Counted from the stretch's first letter, positions 44,880 to 56,415 are shown. The stretch is 64,000 bases of DNA from Nymphaea colorata (GCF_008831285.2 NC_045150.1:1254001-1318000), one strand, 5' to 3'. The notes: generated by a model not told the origin, from the letters alone. A program made the numbers and translations.

Positions 44880-45681
44880 CTAAGGAGTTGTGGGAACAGC
44901 TTTAGTAGGAACCCTATTTTGGATATGCACTGCTATCCTGAGAGTTTCACCCCACAAGGTTAGAGGGAGAGTAGAGTAATTTAACATAGCTCGAACAATT
45001 TCTTTAAGCGTACGATTTCTTCTTTCAGCAACACTATTTTGGTAGGTGCTGCTTGACATAGTGTATTGAGGCACAATGCCTTATTCCTTTAAAAATCGTG
45101 CTAATGGTCCCTTCCTTTGTCCCATCTCAGTAAACCTACCATAGTATTCATCACCTCTACATGATCTGACTATCATGATAATTTCACCGGTTTGTTTCTC
45201 TACTTCTTTCTTATAGTCCTTAAAAACTTGACACACATCAGATTTCTCAAAGATTAAGTAGAGACACAAATACCGAGAATAGTAATCTATAAAAGTAACA
45301 AAATACTTTTCGCCTGTGTAACAAGGAGGGAAAGGTCCACAAACATTGTGAACAATTCCTAATTTTTCAGCGCTTGACACCTTCTTTATAAATGTTAGTT
45401 TGCTTTGCCTTTATGCAATCTACACATATGTCGTTATCTGTAAAATCAAGAGGTCGTAAGATCCCTTCATTTATGAGTCTCCTTATTCTCTTTTCAGAGA
45501 TATGACCCAAACGGCGGTGCCATAGCATGTACAAATAATCTTTCATGGTACTACACTTATTGCCACTTATACAACGACTAGAAACCAACGATTCAGGAGA
45601 TTGGATCTTCACATTCAACTTGTATAAACCATCACACAAAATAGCAGAACCAATTTCAACAAGATTTTTATAAATGAACAT
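44880..45681 (-). pseudogene. copia-5 pre-integrase and integrase remnant
   Basis: Frame 45681-45367 has YMLWHRRLGHISEKRI and CVDCIKAKQTN. Frame 45380-45081 has FVTFIDYYSRY and RSCRGDEYYGRF, where the usual RSDRG has its catalytic Asp replaced by Cys. Frame 45074-44880 has QNSVAERRNRTLKEIVRAML with the Glu present. The missing Asp alone predicts a dead enzyme. Confidence 0.85.
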
Positions 45682-45852
45682 CTTTGAATTCTTAAACTTT
45701 AAGCAGAAATCAAATTTGTCCAGTCTTCATACAAAAATTAAGTTTCTACTATATGATGAAACAAAGAAAACATCATGAAGATCCAAAACAAAGTCAGTAT
45801 CAAGCCTAATCTAGCATTCTCTTACAGCCTTCACATGTGGGCGCATTTTATT

Positions 45853-46842
45853 TTATGATAAAATGCTCTTCTCATGTAGAGTTGGTCCCATTTTGCTCAG
45901 AAAATCTTGTAAAGAATTAGCAATATGCACAGTAGCACAAGAGTCAATCCACCCGCTATTAATAAGAACATGTAACATATAACTTTCAAGTGAAACAAAT
46001 GACATATTACCTTTCTTCTCTAACCAACTCTTGTACTTGATGCAGTCTGACGTCTTATGTCTCATTTTCTTGCAAAAGAAACACTTTATAGGAGCTAAGT
46101 TAGTCTGCGTAGTTAGAGAAGCAGTTTGACTAGTTGACTTCTTTTTGGCACTCATTTTCATTGAACTTTTCTTTATGCCAACTTTACCAACCCCAGAGTG
46201 AGAAACCATATGTGCGCTTTGCAATTTCTCACCATTCATTCTTTCATCCTCTTCAACACACTTAGACATCAATTCATTAAATGTCCATTCAATATTATGT
46301 GTGTTGTAACTGATATTAAAAAAAATATATTCAACTGGTAAAGAGGTCAAAGTAAAGAATACCAAGAAAGATTTAGAAATAATCAACTTTATGTCATTCA
46401 ATTGAGAAGCAATGTTCCTCATTTCTAACATATACTGACGAATGTTACTCGCTCCTTGATATTTCATAGATATTAACTTTGACATTAAGGTACTGGCTCT
46501 GGCTTTATGAGAGCTAACAAACCGAGCCTCAACTGCATCCAAGAACTCTCTTACCGTTCTGCAAGGTGGGATAGCACAACGTATGTTCTTAGTGACATTT
46601 GATTGCAAAAACAACAAACTTAGTCGGTTAGAAAGCTCTCACTTGTCAAAGTACACTGTTTCATTATGTGTACTTTGTGGTGTAAGAGGAGGCGGCTCAG
46701 GTCGCCTCAAAGCTATATCCAGATATATATACCCCAATGTAAACACAACATTTTCTTTCCATTCAACATAATTTGAATCATCAAGTAAAATGATAAAAAT
46801 TGAGCCACTAAAATAAATAGAACCAGATACTGCAGATGACAA
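45853..46842 (-). pseudogene. copia-5 gag and protease start
   Basis: The frame at 46842-46639 (LLDDSNYVEWKENVVFTLGY) and the 254-codon frame at 46617-45853 together give a near-complete gag. The second has VREFLDAVEARFVSSHKA, LMSKLISMKYQG, VEEDERM and a CCHC-type knuckle CFFCKKMRHKTSDC, then the protease site WIDSCATVHI. There the usual DSGA reads DSCA. The break near 46620-46640 separates the first helix from the rest. Confidence 0.85.
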
Positions 46843-46930
46843 AAGACATCAATAAGTTGACATGCATTATATGAGACAAACCATATAGAACAGTAAACTA
46901 ATAAAAGACTCTTTGTGTCTACATTTTCCA

Positions 46931-47299
46931 AGACAAATACCAGAGGTCATTAGGTTACTACTTTGGTAATATACATAATATGCACATGTATTCCATCTTA
47001 ACTTTATCTAATAAAACTAAGAAATGTAAATCAAAACTATAATTAAGCATCATACCTTTGGGTGTAAAATGACAGAACTATGTAAGAATCTATTTTCTTA
47101 TTTTACTCTACTTATTCTCTTGAACATAACACACTACCTTTGGGTAATTATGTTATTTCAAATGAGAGTAAGTACAACATGAAACACTAATGTGCCTTTA
47201 TAAACCATGCGTAGTCACTTTGGTGAGGTATGACATGATTTAACTAATCATAGGCTCTTTACATTAGCGTTATCATAAATTGTTCATTAAAGCTCCATA
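46931..47299. other. AT-rich unassigned sequence
   Basis: About 370 bp right of the copia-5 gag. No LTR, primer-binding site or coding frame was seen, so the 5' end of copia-5 appears lost or highly diverged. Confidence 0.45.
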
Positions 47300-47670
47300 A
47301 AACATAATGAATCGGTCCCATATCGATCTAAAATGATCAAACCAATTCATTAAACACCTTAAATAGACATGCAACCACATATACCAACATCCTCTAGTTT
47401 AGAACCGGTCTCATATCTGTCATAAATGGACTAAACCAATGGGAAACTAGATGAACCGGTCCAAAAAAGGGAAAGAACCGACCTCAAACAACTCTAAATT
47501 AGTTTGAAAAAGCCAGAATCAATTCTGAAATTGAATGAACCAGTCTGAAAATCAACTGAATCAGTTCAGAAAAGATCTGAATCAGCTCCAAAATGCCCGA
47601 ACCGGTCCCAAAAAGGTCTGAATCGGTTCTGAAACGGACAGAATCGGTTCTGATTTAAACATCAGGCCAT
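47300..47670. repeat. Degenerate short-unit array, GAACCGGTC / GAATCGGTTC type
   Basis: At least ten variants of a unit like GAA[CT]C[AG]GT[CT][CT]..AAA follow one another at uneven spacing of roughly 15-40 bp (for example GAACCGGTCC, GAACCGACC, GAACCAGTC, GAATCAGTTC, GAACCGGTCC, GAATCGGTTC twice). No coding frame runs through it. Confidence 0.7.
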
Positions 47671-48330
47671 ATGAATACGGGTAGGGTCCCAGACCTGACC
47701 TGATCCAAAAAAATCAAAACGCGGGCAGGCGATGGGCGGAAGAACGGGTGGGAATAATTTTTTTTAACTTTTAGGGATTCGGGTCGGGACAGGACTGACC
47801 CGACCCGGGTCTGACCTGCCTCCTCGCCTTCCGTCCGACCAACTCCCGCTCGACCTAGCGAGCGGTTTCAGGCAACGAAAACTGCCACTCGCCTGCAACG
47901 GTAAGGAACGGCAGATTTTCTTCTCTGGCAGCCTTGGGTGGTCGCCAGAGAGTCTCACGGCGCCGCGCAGCGACGAGGAACCTCCCGGTAGTGGAGATGC
48001 GAAGGTGGGTGCCAGAATCGAGCGAACCCCAATCATTTGTGCTTTTCTGGATGTATCCTTATTACTTCTGTGATTATTGCTTTTAGATTTTGTAAAGTTC
48101 TTTAACACAAATTTCATGTTCAAATAAAAGAATTGCTTGAGTAGAAGGATAAATTACTTATTTGAAGAATGACAAATTTAAAAAGAAATATCATTGAGAA
48201 GGGCAAGCAAGTATGTGATTCAAGACAAAGTTTAGCAGATGTGCCAATTGGAGTACATTCCTCTAATAACACTCATATGGATTCGCAAGACATTGAAAAT
48301 GAAGGAGTTTTACAATATGGAATGATTCTG
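47671..48330. other. GC-rich patch and spacer, unassigned
   Basis: 47690-48010 is GC-rich with CGGGTCGGGACAGG and GACCCGACCCGGG arms, similar in style to the hAT MITE at 25.8 kb but without its TIR. The open minus frame at 48123-47764 shows no known domain. Confidence 0.35.
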
Positions 48331-48354
48331 ACGAGGTAATTATAAATGGTGTAA

Positions 48355-48595
48355 AAAAAAAAGAAAATGTAAGTATTGTAGTACACTATTTATCATAAGT
48401 ACTGGTAGATCTACATCATCAATGAGAAGGCACAAATGTTTGACATGTTTTGCTAACAAAAAACCAGAGGTTTGAAGTTTTAAATTAGGAAAGACTTCAA
48501 ATGTCACAAAGAAGCTTATAGAAATGGGTTCCAACACCTTTTATCCTTATTTGAGGAAGTTCATGTTGGAGCTCTTTGATGATATGTGGGTGTAT
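48355..48595 (+). pseudogene. hAT transposase fragment with BED zinc finger
   Basis: The plus-strand frame from about 48358 reads KRKCKYCSTLF, then STSSMRRHKCLTCF. This is the Cx2C...H...C spacing of a BED finger as found at the N-terminus of plant hAT transposases. A stop follows KKPEV, after which TSNVTKKLIEMGSNTFYPYL continues in frame. The catalytic core and dimerisation domain are not seen. Confidence 0.55.
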
Positions 48596-48749
48596 TGTCA
48601 TTCACAGTTTGATGATATTGTCCATGTTCCTGTTGATTTGACAAACTTTTAGGAGCACAACACTTTATGCCAAACATTCCAAATGCACATTTGGCACATA
48701 GGAGATGTTGGCTATTGTGATAACCCTGGATAAATAATGACCTTACATT

Positions 48750-49290
48750 TTTGGTCAACACTTCATTGTGGTGACCAATTATAGCCTCAAGTTTTTGATA
48801 GGGCAAAGTCATCACTATCTCTATGTAGTAGAAGTAGTTTGCAAGATTATGACCTATGACTTTAAGATCCCATACAGAAAGGGCCAAGACAATGACACCT
48901 CTAATGCTTTCTCAAGGGTAGTGGATGACCAAAATGGAGATAGAGTAGTTTTAACACAATCCACAACTTTTGTGGACCTATGGCATAAAATAGTGAATGA
49001 ATAATACTTAGATGAAAAGATATTTGAGATAGGAACCAGTCTCAAAGATAAACCTTTGGCATGTCCTAATTACACACTTATGAATGAAGTTGTTCATTTT
49101 AAAGATAAAATTTGGCTGCCTACCCTTTCAACATTGATCCCAGATTTGCTAAACCATTTTCTTTGTTTACCTATAGCTAAGTATGAAGGCATCAAACCAC
49201 TATGCCCTCTATCCCCATTACCTATTTCTGAGTCCACTTAGGTGGATGTGTCTATCGGCTTTGTTAAAGTTTTACACTGCTCTCTTGACA
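48750..49290 (+). pseudogene. Ty3/gypsy RNase H / integrase-start fragment
   Basis: The frame at 48768-49004 reads IMTYDFKIPYRKGQDNDTSNAFSRV, corresponding to the gypsy motif around LLGYDFEI.YK.GKEN..ADALSR at the end of RNase H. The following text (KPLACPNYTLMNEVVHFKDKIWLP) fits the region leading to the integrase zinc finger (typically ...GLLRYKGRLVVP). The fragment is truncated just left of copia-3. Confidence 0.7.
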
Positions 49291-49428
49291 AGGAAACTAT
49301 CATGATTGTCAATGGCACTACAAATATACTTATTTCATTTCTTTATTCATCAACTTCTCATCCCATACAACTACAAAATAGGATAAACATAGTCATTAGA
49401 TTAACAGTATGCTAATGAGAATGTGAAT

Positions 49429-49713
49429 TGTAGAAACATGCAGCAGAAGAAGAGAAGGAAAACCAACAAAGGATTTACGTAGAAATCCTCAGAACAAGGT
49501 GAAAAACCACGGGAAAGCTCTAACCTAGGGGCAAAACCGCAACCCTACGAGAGAGAAACTTAATTCACTCAATCAACAATTACAATAAGTGATTAAAATA
49601 AAAGAGGGAGGAAGAGAGACCCACCTAGGGAACCGAGTCCATCCTCGGTTCCCGTGCCCACGGGTACTGAGTCCATATCCGGACCCGGTTCCCTATTACA
49701 CGGTATTCTAACA
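49429..49713 (-). repeat. 3' LTR of copia-3
   Basis: 285 bp, TGTAGAAACATG ... GGTATTCTAACA on the plus strand, colinear with 54219-54503 and without indels. Confidence 0.95.
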
Positions 49714-49731
49714 CTCCCCCTCAAGCTTGAC
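49714..49731 (-). other. Polypurine tract of copia-3
   Basis: The minus strand reads GTCAAGCTTGAGGGGGAG immediately before the 3' LTR, the classic copia context. Confidence 0.85.
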
Positions 49732-50169
49732 ATACATGTCAAACATGCCAATGTTGCTAACATTCTTTTCAAATTGAGATGTATATAAGGCTTTGGTTAG
49801 AACATCTGCAATTTGATCTTCATACTTTATATAAGGAATGATCAACTCTTTTGAATCTATGCGCTCCCGTATGAAGTGATGATCTATCTCCACATGTTTG
49901 GTTCTGTCAAGCATGATGGGATTATTTTGCCAGGTTAATCGCAGACTTATTGTCACAATACATTTTCATCTTCTCTTCAATTTCAATTCTAATATCTGCT
50001 AGAAGAATCTTTAGCCATAACATCTCTGTAACACCCATAGCAACAGCCTTGTATTCAGCCTCATGGATCTAGAACATACCTCCTGCCTTTTACTCCTCCA
50101 TACCACCAGGTTTCTCCCTAGAAAGATGCAGTACCCTGTGGCAGACCTTCTGGTATCCGTGCAACCAGC

Positions 50170-51450
50170 TCAATCGGCGTCAAAGTATTGTTCAATATTA
50201 AGTTTGTCCTGCTGTGTAAACACTAACCCTTTACTTGGGTTATTCTTTAGGTGCCCCAACACTCTTTCTGCACACTTCCAGTGACAATCAGTAGGAGCAT
50301 GCATAAACTGACTCAACATATTTACAACATAAGTAATATCAGAGCGAGTAAGAGTAAGATAAATAAGCTTACCAACCAGCCTCTGATACCGTTTTTTTCC
50401 TTCCTCATTCAGGATGTTACCAGTTTTGATACTTATCTTTGTATCTGACTCTATTGGATTTAGAAAGGACAGACATTCCACTTTACCTGTCTCTTTCAGG
50501 AGGTCCAGAGTGTACTTCCTTTGGCTCATAAGAAGCCCTGTCTTTGATCGAGCAATCTCTATTCCCAGAAAGTACCCTAATTTTCCCAGACCTTTAAGGT
50601 CAAATTCAACATCTAACCTCTCCTTCATCTTCCTTTTCTCGTCTTCATCATCTCTTGTGACAATCATATCATCAACATACACTAGAAGAATGCTCACTAG
50701 GCTACTTCTCTGCTTAATGAACAGGGTATGATCACCATTTCCTTGTTTGTACCCATTTGTCTTCATTACCATCCTCAGTCTTTCAAACCATGCTCTGGGG
50801 GACTGCTTCAGGCCGTACAGAGCCTTCTTGAGATGACAACATTTTCCACTTTGAGCATATCCAGGAGGCATGCTCATATAGACCTCATCCTCTAGATGGC
50901 CGTTCAAGAAGGCATTCTTGACATCAAGTTGGTGTATGCCCCCCTTCTTTTGCACTGCAAGTGCCAAAATGATCCTCACAGTCTTCAGTTTTGCAACAGG
51001 AGCAAAGGTTTCAAGATAGTCACTTCCGTATTTTTGGCTGAATCCCTTTGCAACCAGGCGAACTTTATATCGTTCCACAGTGCCATCAGGTTTATACTTC
51101 ACACTAAATACCCACTTGGAACCAACTAAGTGAGTCCCCTTGGGAATATCGACCACTTCCCACATGTTGTTCTTTGCTAAGGCATCCATCTCCTCTGTCA
51201 TAGCCTGTAGCCATTTAGGATCCTCTTTAGCTTCTTCCACACACTTGGGAATCACAGAGATAGTTAGAGTGGTAATAAAGGATTTGTATTCTTTACTGAG
51301 TTTTGAATATGAGACAAATATTTGAATAAGGTAAGAAGTACATGACCTGGTCCACTTGCGCAGGGCTATGGGAAAATCTTCATTCATTGGACTTGGTTCA
51401 TTAGGGGAACTCACAGGATTGAGATTGGTTACATCAACAGTCTCAACCAC
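50170..51450 (-). pseudogene. copia-3 reverse transcriptase, 426-codon open frame
   Basis: This is the longest transposon frame in the window, covering the whole RVT_2 domain: DPKWLQAMTEEMDAL, GSKWVFSVKYKPDGTVERYKV, HQLDVKNAFLNGHLEDEVYM, YGLKQSPRAWFERL, LLVYVDDMIV (YVDD at 50669-50680), LGKLGYFLGIEIA, MSQRKYTLDLL, YQRLVGKLIYLT and MLSQFMHAP. It ends at YFDAD, inside the RNase H link (normally Y.DADWAG). Remaining RNase H text runs to 49714 in other frames. Confidence 0.92.
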
Positions 51451-51459
51451 ATCTTTCTC

Positions 51460-53220
51460 CTATCTAGTGTAAACCTGCCCAAACAAATGATCACAGGATG
51501 TGGGCTGATCATCCACAGGGCCCCCTTCCACATGAGTGTCTTTATCATCTCTTACTGTATCTTCCACACTGTGACTAAGTTTGTAGTTCAAGAAGTCAGT
51601 AAACTGAATAAGCTGATTTGGAGAATACTCTTCCACACTGTCCCCTATACACTCTCCCTGAAGAGGATTCACATGAAAATACGCCTCATGTTCATGAAAG
51701 GTAACATCCCGGGAGACATAGATTTTGGAGGTAGTAGGATCAAGACATTTATATCCCTTCTGAGTGGAGGAATACCCCAAGAAGGCAGCTTTGATAGACC
51801 GAGGGTGAAGTTTCTTGATGGTACGACTATGGTTATGAACAAAGCAAACACACCCGAACACCCGAGGAGTAAGAGGCCATGGGTTATGAGTGGGACGAAG
51901 CACATAGTAAGGAGTATGATCATTCAACACGCGAGTGGGCATACAGTTGATAAGGTGAGCACTAGTGAGGAGAGCATCACCCCATTAGCGCTTATAAACA
52001 TGCCTGTGGAACATAATAGCTCGAGTGACATCTAATAAATGACGATTTTTACGTTCGGCCATGCCATTTTGAGGAGGAGTATAACTATAGGATGTCTCAT
52101 GAACAATACGTTGCCCCGCAGGAAGTCATCCAGGGATTGGGAGACATACTCCCTGGCATTATCAGTACAGAAAATCTGAACAGAGGTCTGAAATTGATTT
52201 TCGACAAATGCAACAAAATTTTTTGACAACGACAAAGACCTCACTGCATTCTTTCAACAAGTACACGAACGTATAATGAGAGTAGTAATCAATCAGAGTC
52301 ATAAAGTAATGGAAACTACGAGAAGTGGGTACTCCCGAAGGACCCCAAACATCAGAGTGAACCAAGCCAAAAGGGCGAGTGGTTTTATTAATAAAAATAG
52401 AGTACGAAGCCCTAACATGCTTAGCAAACTGACACACTTCACATGTGAAAGAGTCCATGGAAACAAAAGTAAACAACCTAGGAAACAACTTCTTAATCAA
52501 CTGCAATGAGAGATATCCAAGGCGCTCGTGCCACCTCATAATGCTAGACTTGTCCTCCACGCCCGTCAACTGTCTGCTAGTGGCTGAGATGAGAGCAGAG
52601 GCAACCTGTACGGGCAGTCTGTAGGGGCCATCAATAACCAAACAAATCCTAAGCTTCTTCCCCGTCACCAAGTCCAGCAGCATACAATGATCAGCAGAGA
52701 AGATTAGATTACAATTGAATTCTTTGGTGATACTACTGACATATAACAAATTCACAGGAATATTGGGAACATGAAGAGCGTGATGCAGAAGATATTTATT
52801 TAGTAAGGGCAAACTCTCTTTTCCAGCCACAGAGATCGATGACCCATCAGCCATAGATATGCGTTGCTGCCCTGAAGACAATTTGTACTCTTGAAACATC
52901 TTAGGGTTTCCTGTCTTATGATGAGTAGCTCCACTGTCAACTACCCAATCACCAAGTAAGGGATTACCTTGATCACTTGTGGCAACAAGAGCTTGGGCTA
53001 ACTGAGCTCCGTCAGATGTGGAGGCTTCCTCCTTAGTAGTAGATAACCTGCTGATATAAGCTTGTAATTCCTTGAGTTGGTCAGAGAAAAGCTTCGATTT
53101 TTCAACACTGTGAGAGCTAGTATCAGGCATAGGAGGACCCCGCCTACCAGAGGGAGGACGACCACGTGTAAGCCTCTTCTCAAGATGAAGATCCCAACAA
53201 AAATCAACTGAGCGTCCCAA
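51460..53220 (-). pseudogene. copia-3 protease and integrase
   Basis: The 352-codon frame 53220-52162 has DWVVDSGATHHKTGN (retropepsin site), MRWHERLGYLSLQLIKKLFP, CEVCQFAKHVR, DVWGPSGV and LIDYYSHYTFVYLLKE. A shift leads to 52244-52032 (TDNAREYVSQSLDDF). The Glu block (NGMAERKN-like) lies near 52050 in another frame. The 51942-51460 frame continues with RVFGCVCFVHNHSR and AFLGYSSTQKGYKCLDP. The core is broken by one or two indels. Confidence 0.88.
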
Positions 53221-53235
53221 CTTGTTATAATGACC

Positions 53236-54003
53236 TCAATGCCAAATAGGACGCTGCCCAGTCCATGGAGCACGGCTAACAAAAGCAGAGGGTGAACTAC
53301 CATGACTAGAGTCAACATGCATCACTTGACGACGTTGTTCCTCAGATTCCATCCGGGCATACACCTCCTCAATTCCAGGGGTCTCGTCATAGTTGAGAAT
53401 TTGACTCCAAATGGATTCAAACTCGTCATTTAGACCTCCCAGAAAAATAAAAGTATGGTCCATCCATTCTTTCTGCCAGTACAGTTCATGATCAGAACCA
53501 CAATTCCAGTCATCATTCACATGATAGTCCAGTTCCTCCCATTTAGTCTTCAGGGCTGCATAGAAAGATGCCACAGACAAGTCACCCTGTTTAAGAGAAT
53601 AAATGTTGCGTTTAGTCTAGTATGTACGCATGATTCTTTTTTTACGGCGATACATCCTCGCAAGCACAGTCCACATGTCATATGAGATCGACTTCCGCAA
53701 AATAAGGGGCTGAATATCAGTAGAAACAGAATTAGTAATCCAAACCTTAACTTGACTATCTTCCAATGCCCAAGTCGCCCATCCAGGATCAGTTTTACTA
53801 GACACAGGTTTCTCCCCAGTGATATAGGGCAGACGACCGCGACTCGTGATCCCAATTTCAAGCGCAGCAGACCAAGAGAGATAATTGTCTTTGTTCAGCC
53901 GAATAGAAGTGACATGAACAAGAAAATTTTTGCTCTTGGTATTGTTGCTTGTGTCAAAGGTAACATCAGTCTTGGAGGTCATCCCTTTCGCCATAACGAC
54001 CAC
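53236..54003 (-). pseudogene. copia-3 gag
   Basis: Frames 54003-53617 and 53580-53236 give a copia gag: SIRLNKDNYLSWSAALEIGI, SYDMWTVLARMY, VASFYAALKTKWEELDY, HTFIFLGGLNDEFESI and ILNYDETPGIEEVYARM. A shift near 53600 separates the halves; the minus strand there also carries an in-frame stop between RTY and the KRNIYSLKQG block. The ATG at 54003 follows the leader as expected; MAKG at 53991 is an alternative start. Confidence 0.85.
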
Positions 54004-54206
54004 AAAACAATTCCAACAGTCAGAGAATACCAGAAAAAAATGAGGAGTAGGACCCGGGCGGCATCAGACGACGTTGAACAACGAGCAGCGTCGGGCGGCG
54101 CACTCCAGGCAATGGCGAAGATAGAACTCCACCATGGTCAGACTTAGGGTTCAAAAAAAAAACCCTAAGTCACACACGAACGAAGAGGCCAAACAACACG
54201 ATTTTG

Positions 54207-54218
54207 GCTCTGATACCA
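54207..54218 (-). other. Primer-binding site of copia-3
   Basis: The minus strand reads TGGTATCAGAGC, a perfect tRNA-iMet site adjoining the 5' LTR. Confidence 0.92.
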
Positions 54219-54503
54219 TGTAGAAACACGCAGCAGAAGAAGAGAAGGAAAACCAACACAGGATTTACGTGGAAAACTTCGGAACGAGGTGAAAAACTAC
54301 GAGGAAGCTCTAACCTAGGGGCAAAACCGCAACCCTAGGAGAGAGAAACTTAATTCACTCAATCAACAATTACAATAGGTGACTAGAATAAAAGAGGGAG
54401 GAAGAAAGACCTGCCTAGGGAATCAAGCCCATCCTCACTTCCCACGCCCATGGGTACCGGGTCCATATCTGGACCCGGTTCCCTATTACACGGTATTCTA
54501 ACA
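54219..54503 (-). repeat. 5' LTR of copia-3
   Basis: 285 bp, directly next to the primer-binding site, with TG...CA ends. Confidence 0.95.
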
Positions 54504-55800
54504 TGATTGTTAAGAGTTTCATTGATCATAAACATGAGTTTATAAAATGACATTGACTATGGGTAAAACTTCTTGAGATGTAAAACATTAATAGGGCTTA
54601 AAAATTTCAGTCCATCTTGATCAATGTGCTTGTATGAGTTATTGGACAACACTGCCTTGATAACACAAGGTCCTTCCCATTATGGGGCCGCCATGCCATG
54701 CAAGTGATTCTTTAGAGGGATAGTAGCTCGAAACAGTAGATCATTAACTTGAAAATTTCTCACCATCACTGCCTAGACATATTGTCAAGTTATTTGCTAA
54801 CAATAAGCTTTTGCATGCTCTATGGCTTGAAGTTTTTTTCATCAACTGTATCTAGTTGAACCTGTTTCAGTTGTTGATATTGATCCAAAGGTAGTTGTTC
54901 TAGTGATGCAAACTTGAGTGCCAACTTCTAGACACATGAAGACAACACCACTTCCATGTCATAGACCAATTTTGTTCGATAAACCGACAAAACATCATGT
55001 ATATTCTCATATCAGTTGCATCCTCTTTATATAATCCTTTTCAAAATGTGGATCAAGATCATGTTAGTAGCCTTTATTTGGCTGTTATTCTACGGGTAAT
55101 ACAAAGCTGAAAAATGATTATTGATCCCAAACTTGTGGCAAAAAACCTTCATGTTTTTATTTTTTATGTTACTGTCATTGTTAGATACTATGTCATGAAG
55201 AATCTCAAATTGGTAGAGAATATTATTATGAATAAAAGAAACATGTCATCCGTCCAGTGTCCATAAGGTGATAGCCTCAACCTATTTAGTGAAATATTCG
55301 GTTGCCACCAATAAATATTTATGACCATTAGAAGTAGCAGGAGTGATTGAGCTCATCACATCAAAGGTCAACATGGAGAAGGACCAACAAAAACAATGGA
55401 ATGCAAATAATCTACATGAATTATATAAGCATGCAATTGACATTTGAGGCATCTCCCACTATACCAAAAGTGTCCTTGCACGACACTTAGTTGCCAAAAC
55501 ATGGAACCCCATATGTCGGCTTTCCCATTTTAGTTGTTTTGCATTCTTATTACTAACCATAGCCTTCCGTTTTTACTCGAGAATAGATCATGGCGTAGAA
55601 CCTTCGTCTCTTATTCACACATGACACAAAAAATGCTCAAATATTTCTGACTGAACAAAAGTTCGTCTTGTGCATTTGAAGCTCTCATCCGCACGTCTAC
55701 CCCAACAACACTGGGTCATCCACAGTATTTCCATGTTTGTCTTGGTTTTTTCCTCATTTGGAGTTTATACGTGAGGCTTCCACATTTTGTAGTTTGGCAT
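54504..55800 (-). pseudogene. Tat-like Ty3/gypsy integrase remnant
   Basis: Minus-strand text, allowing stops, matches the plant Tat-type integrase: CLKCQLHAYIIH (zinc-finger end, about 55440), VATEYFTK.VEAITLWTLDG (about 55290), FGINNHFSALYYP and QIKATNMI (about 55070-55140, the Glu block), then SVYRTKLVYDMEVVLSS (about 54950-55000) and LDTVDEKN. The order places the RT/RNase H part at higher coordinates, where it is indeed found at 59.5-61.2 kb. Many stops; inactive. Confidence 0.75.
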
Positions 55801-56415
55801 TGGAAGCTGTTGTTTGTGTTTCTTCAATGTTATAGGGAAACCTAGAAGAGTGAAAATAAATCATAGAATCATCGGTGTATCAAAATCTCAAATCTTTTCT
55901 TCCTGCTAGTCAACTAGTAGAACATAGACTATTTTTACTCTTCTCCATGTCATTCCTAAATTTTGTGTTTTGATCTGGGTTTTCCAAAGCTAGTTTCAGT
56001 TTGGTGTCTGTTTTCTTGCCTCTATGATGTGTTGAATCCAGAGAGTTATTGCTTTGCTATGAAAGCTGTAAAATGTTTTTTTTTTTCATTTTTTTGGCTT
56101 TTTTTCTTCATCTTCCTCTTATGTAGGAGCTATAATTTTTTTGGAACAGGGGGCTGCATTTTGCAGTTCATTTTTGTTTTCTTCTTTTTTGGTTCACCCA
56201 ATTTATTTTGCTTTCTTTTTGCAGTGTAGGGTGCCTCTGGTATGATGTGCATACTATAAGAGACTAGAGATAAGCAATCTGGCCAACCCAAAGGTTGAAA
56301 ATTGCAAAGTAAAAGTAAGAGTACCACATTACTTGTTACTAAAAACCCCAATGGCTCATGACAGGGACAACTTAGGTTACAAAGTGCAAGGACATTAAAC
56401 ATATATCATTTTCAG

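Larger units (their letters stand above)
42841..46930 (-). mobile_element. Decayed Ty1/copia element (copia-5)
   Basis: The minus strand shows gag (46842-45853), pre-integrase (45681-45367), integrase (45380-44880), linker, RT (44384-43299) and RNase H (43124-42876) in copia order. No LTR pair, primer-binding site or target duplication was found. The amino-acid motifs differ from copia-1/3 and copia-2, so this is a separate lineage. Confidence 0.85.
49429..54503 (-). mobile_element. Complete Ty1/copia element (copia-3)
   Basis: 5075 bp with two 285-bp LTRs, a primer-binding site, a polypurine tract and a near-intact polyprotein in a few frames. The flanks TGAAT (49424-49428) and TGATT (54504-54508) form a 4/5 target duplication. 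The LTRs differ at about 28 of 285 positions by eye, with about 24 transitions. The gag start and LTR ends show it belongs to the same group as copia-1. It separates a plus-strand gypsy fragment (left) from a minus-strand gypsy integrase (right). Confidence 0.95.

Noticed and set aside
47671-48010. GC-rich patch as a second copy of the 25.8-kb hAT MITE
   Set aside because: Similar GGGTCGGG style, but the 18-bp TIR and 8-bp duplication are not present.
48561-48887. Minus-strand 108-codon frame as a gene
   Set aside because: It overlaps the plus-strand hAT and gypsy remnants and shows no domain; best seen as a chance frame.
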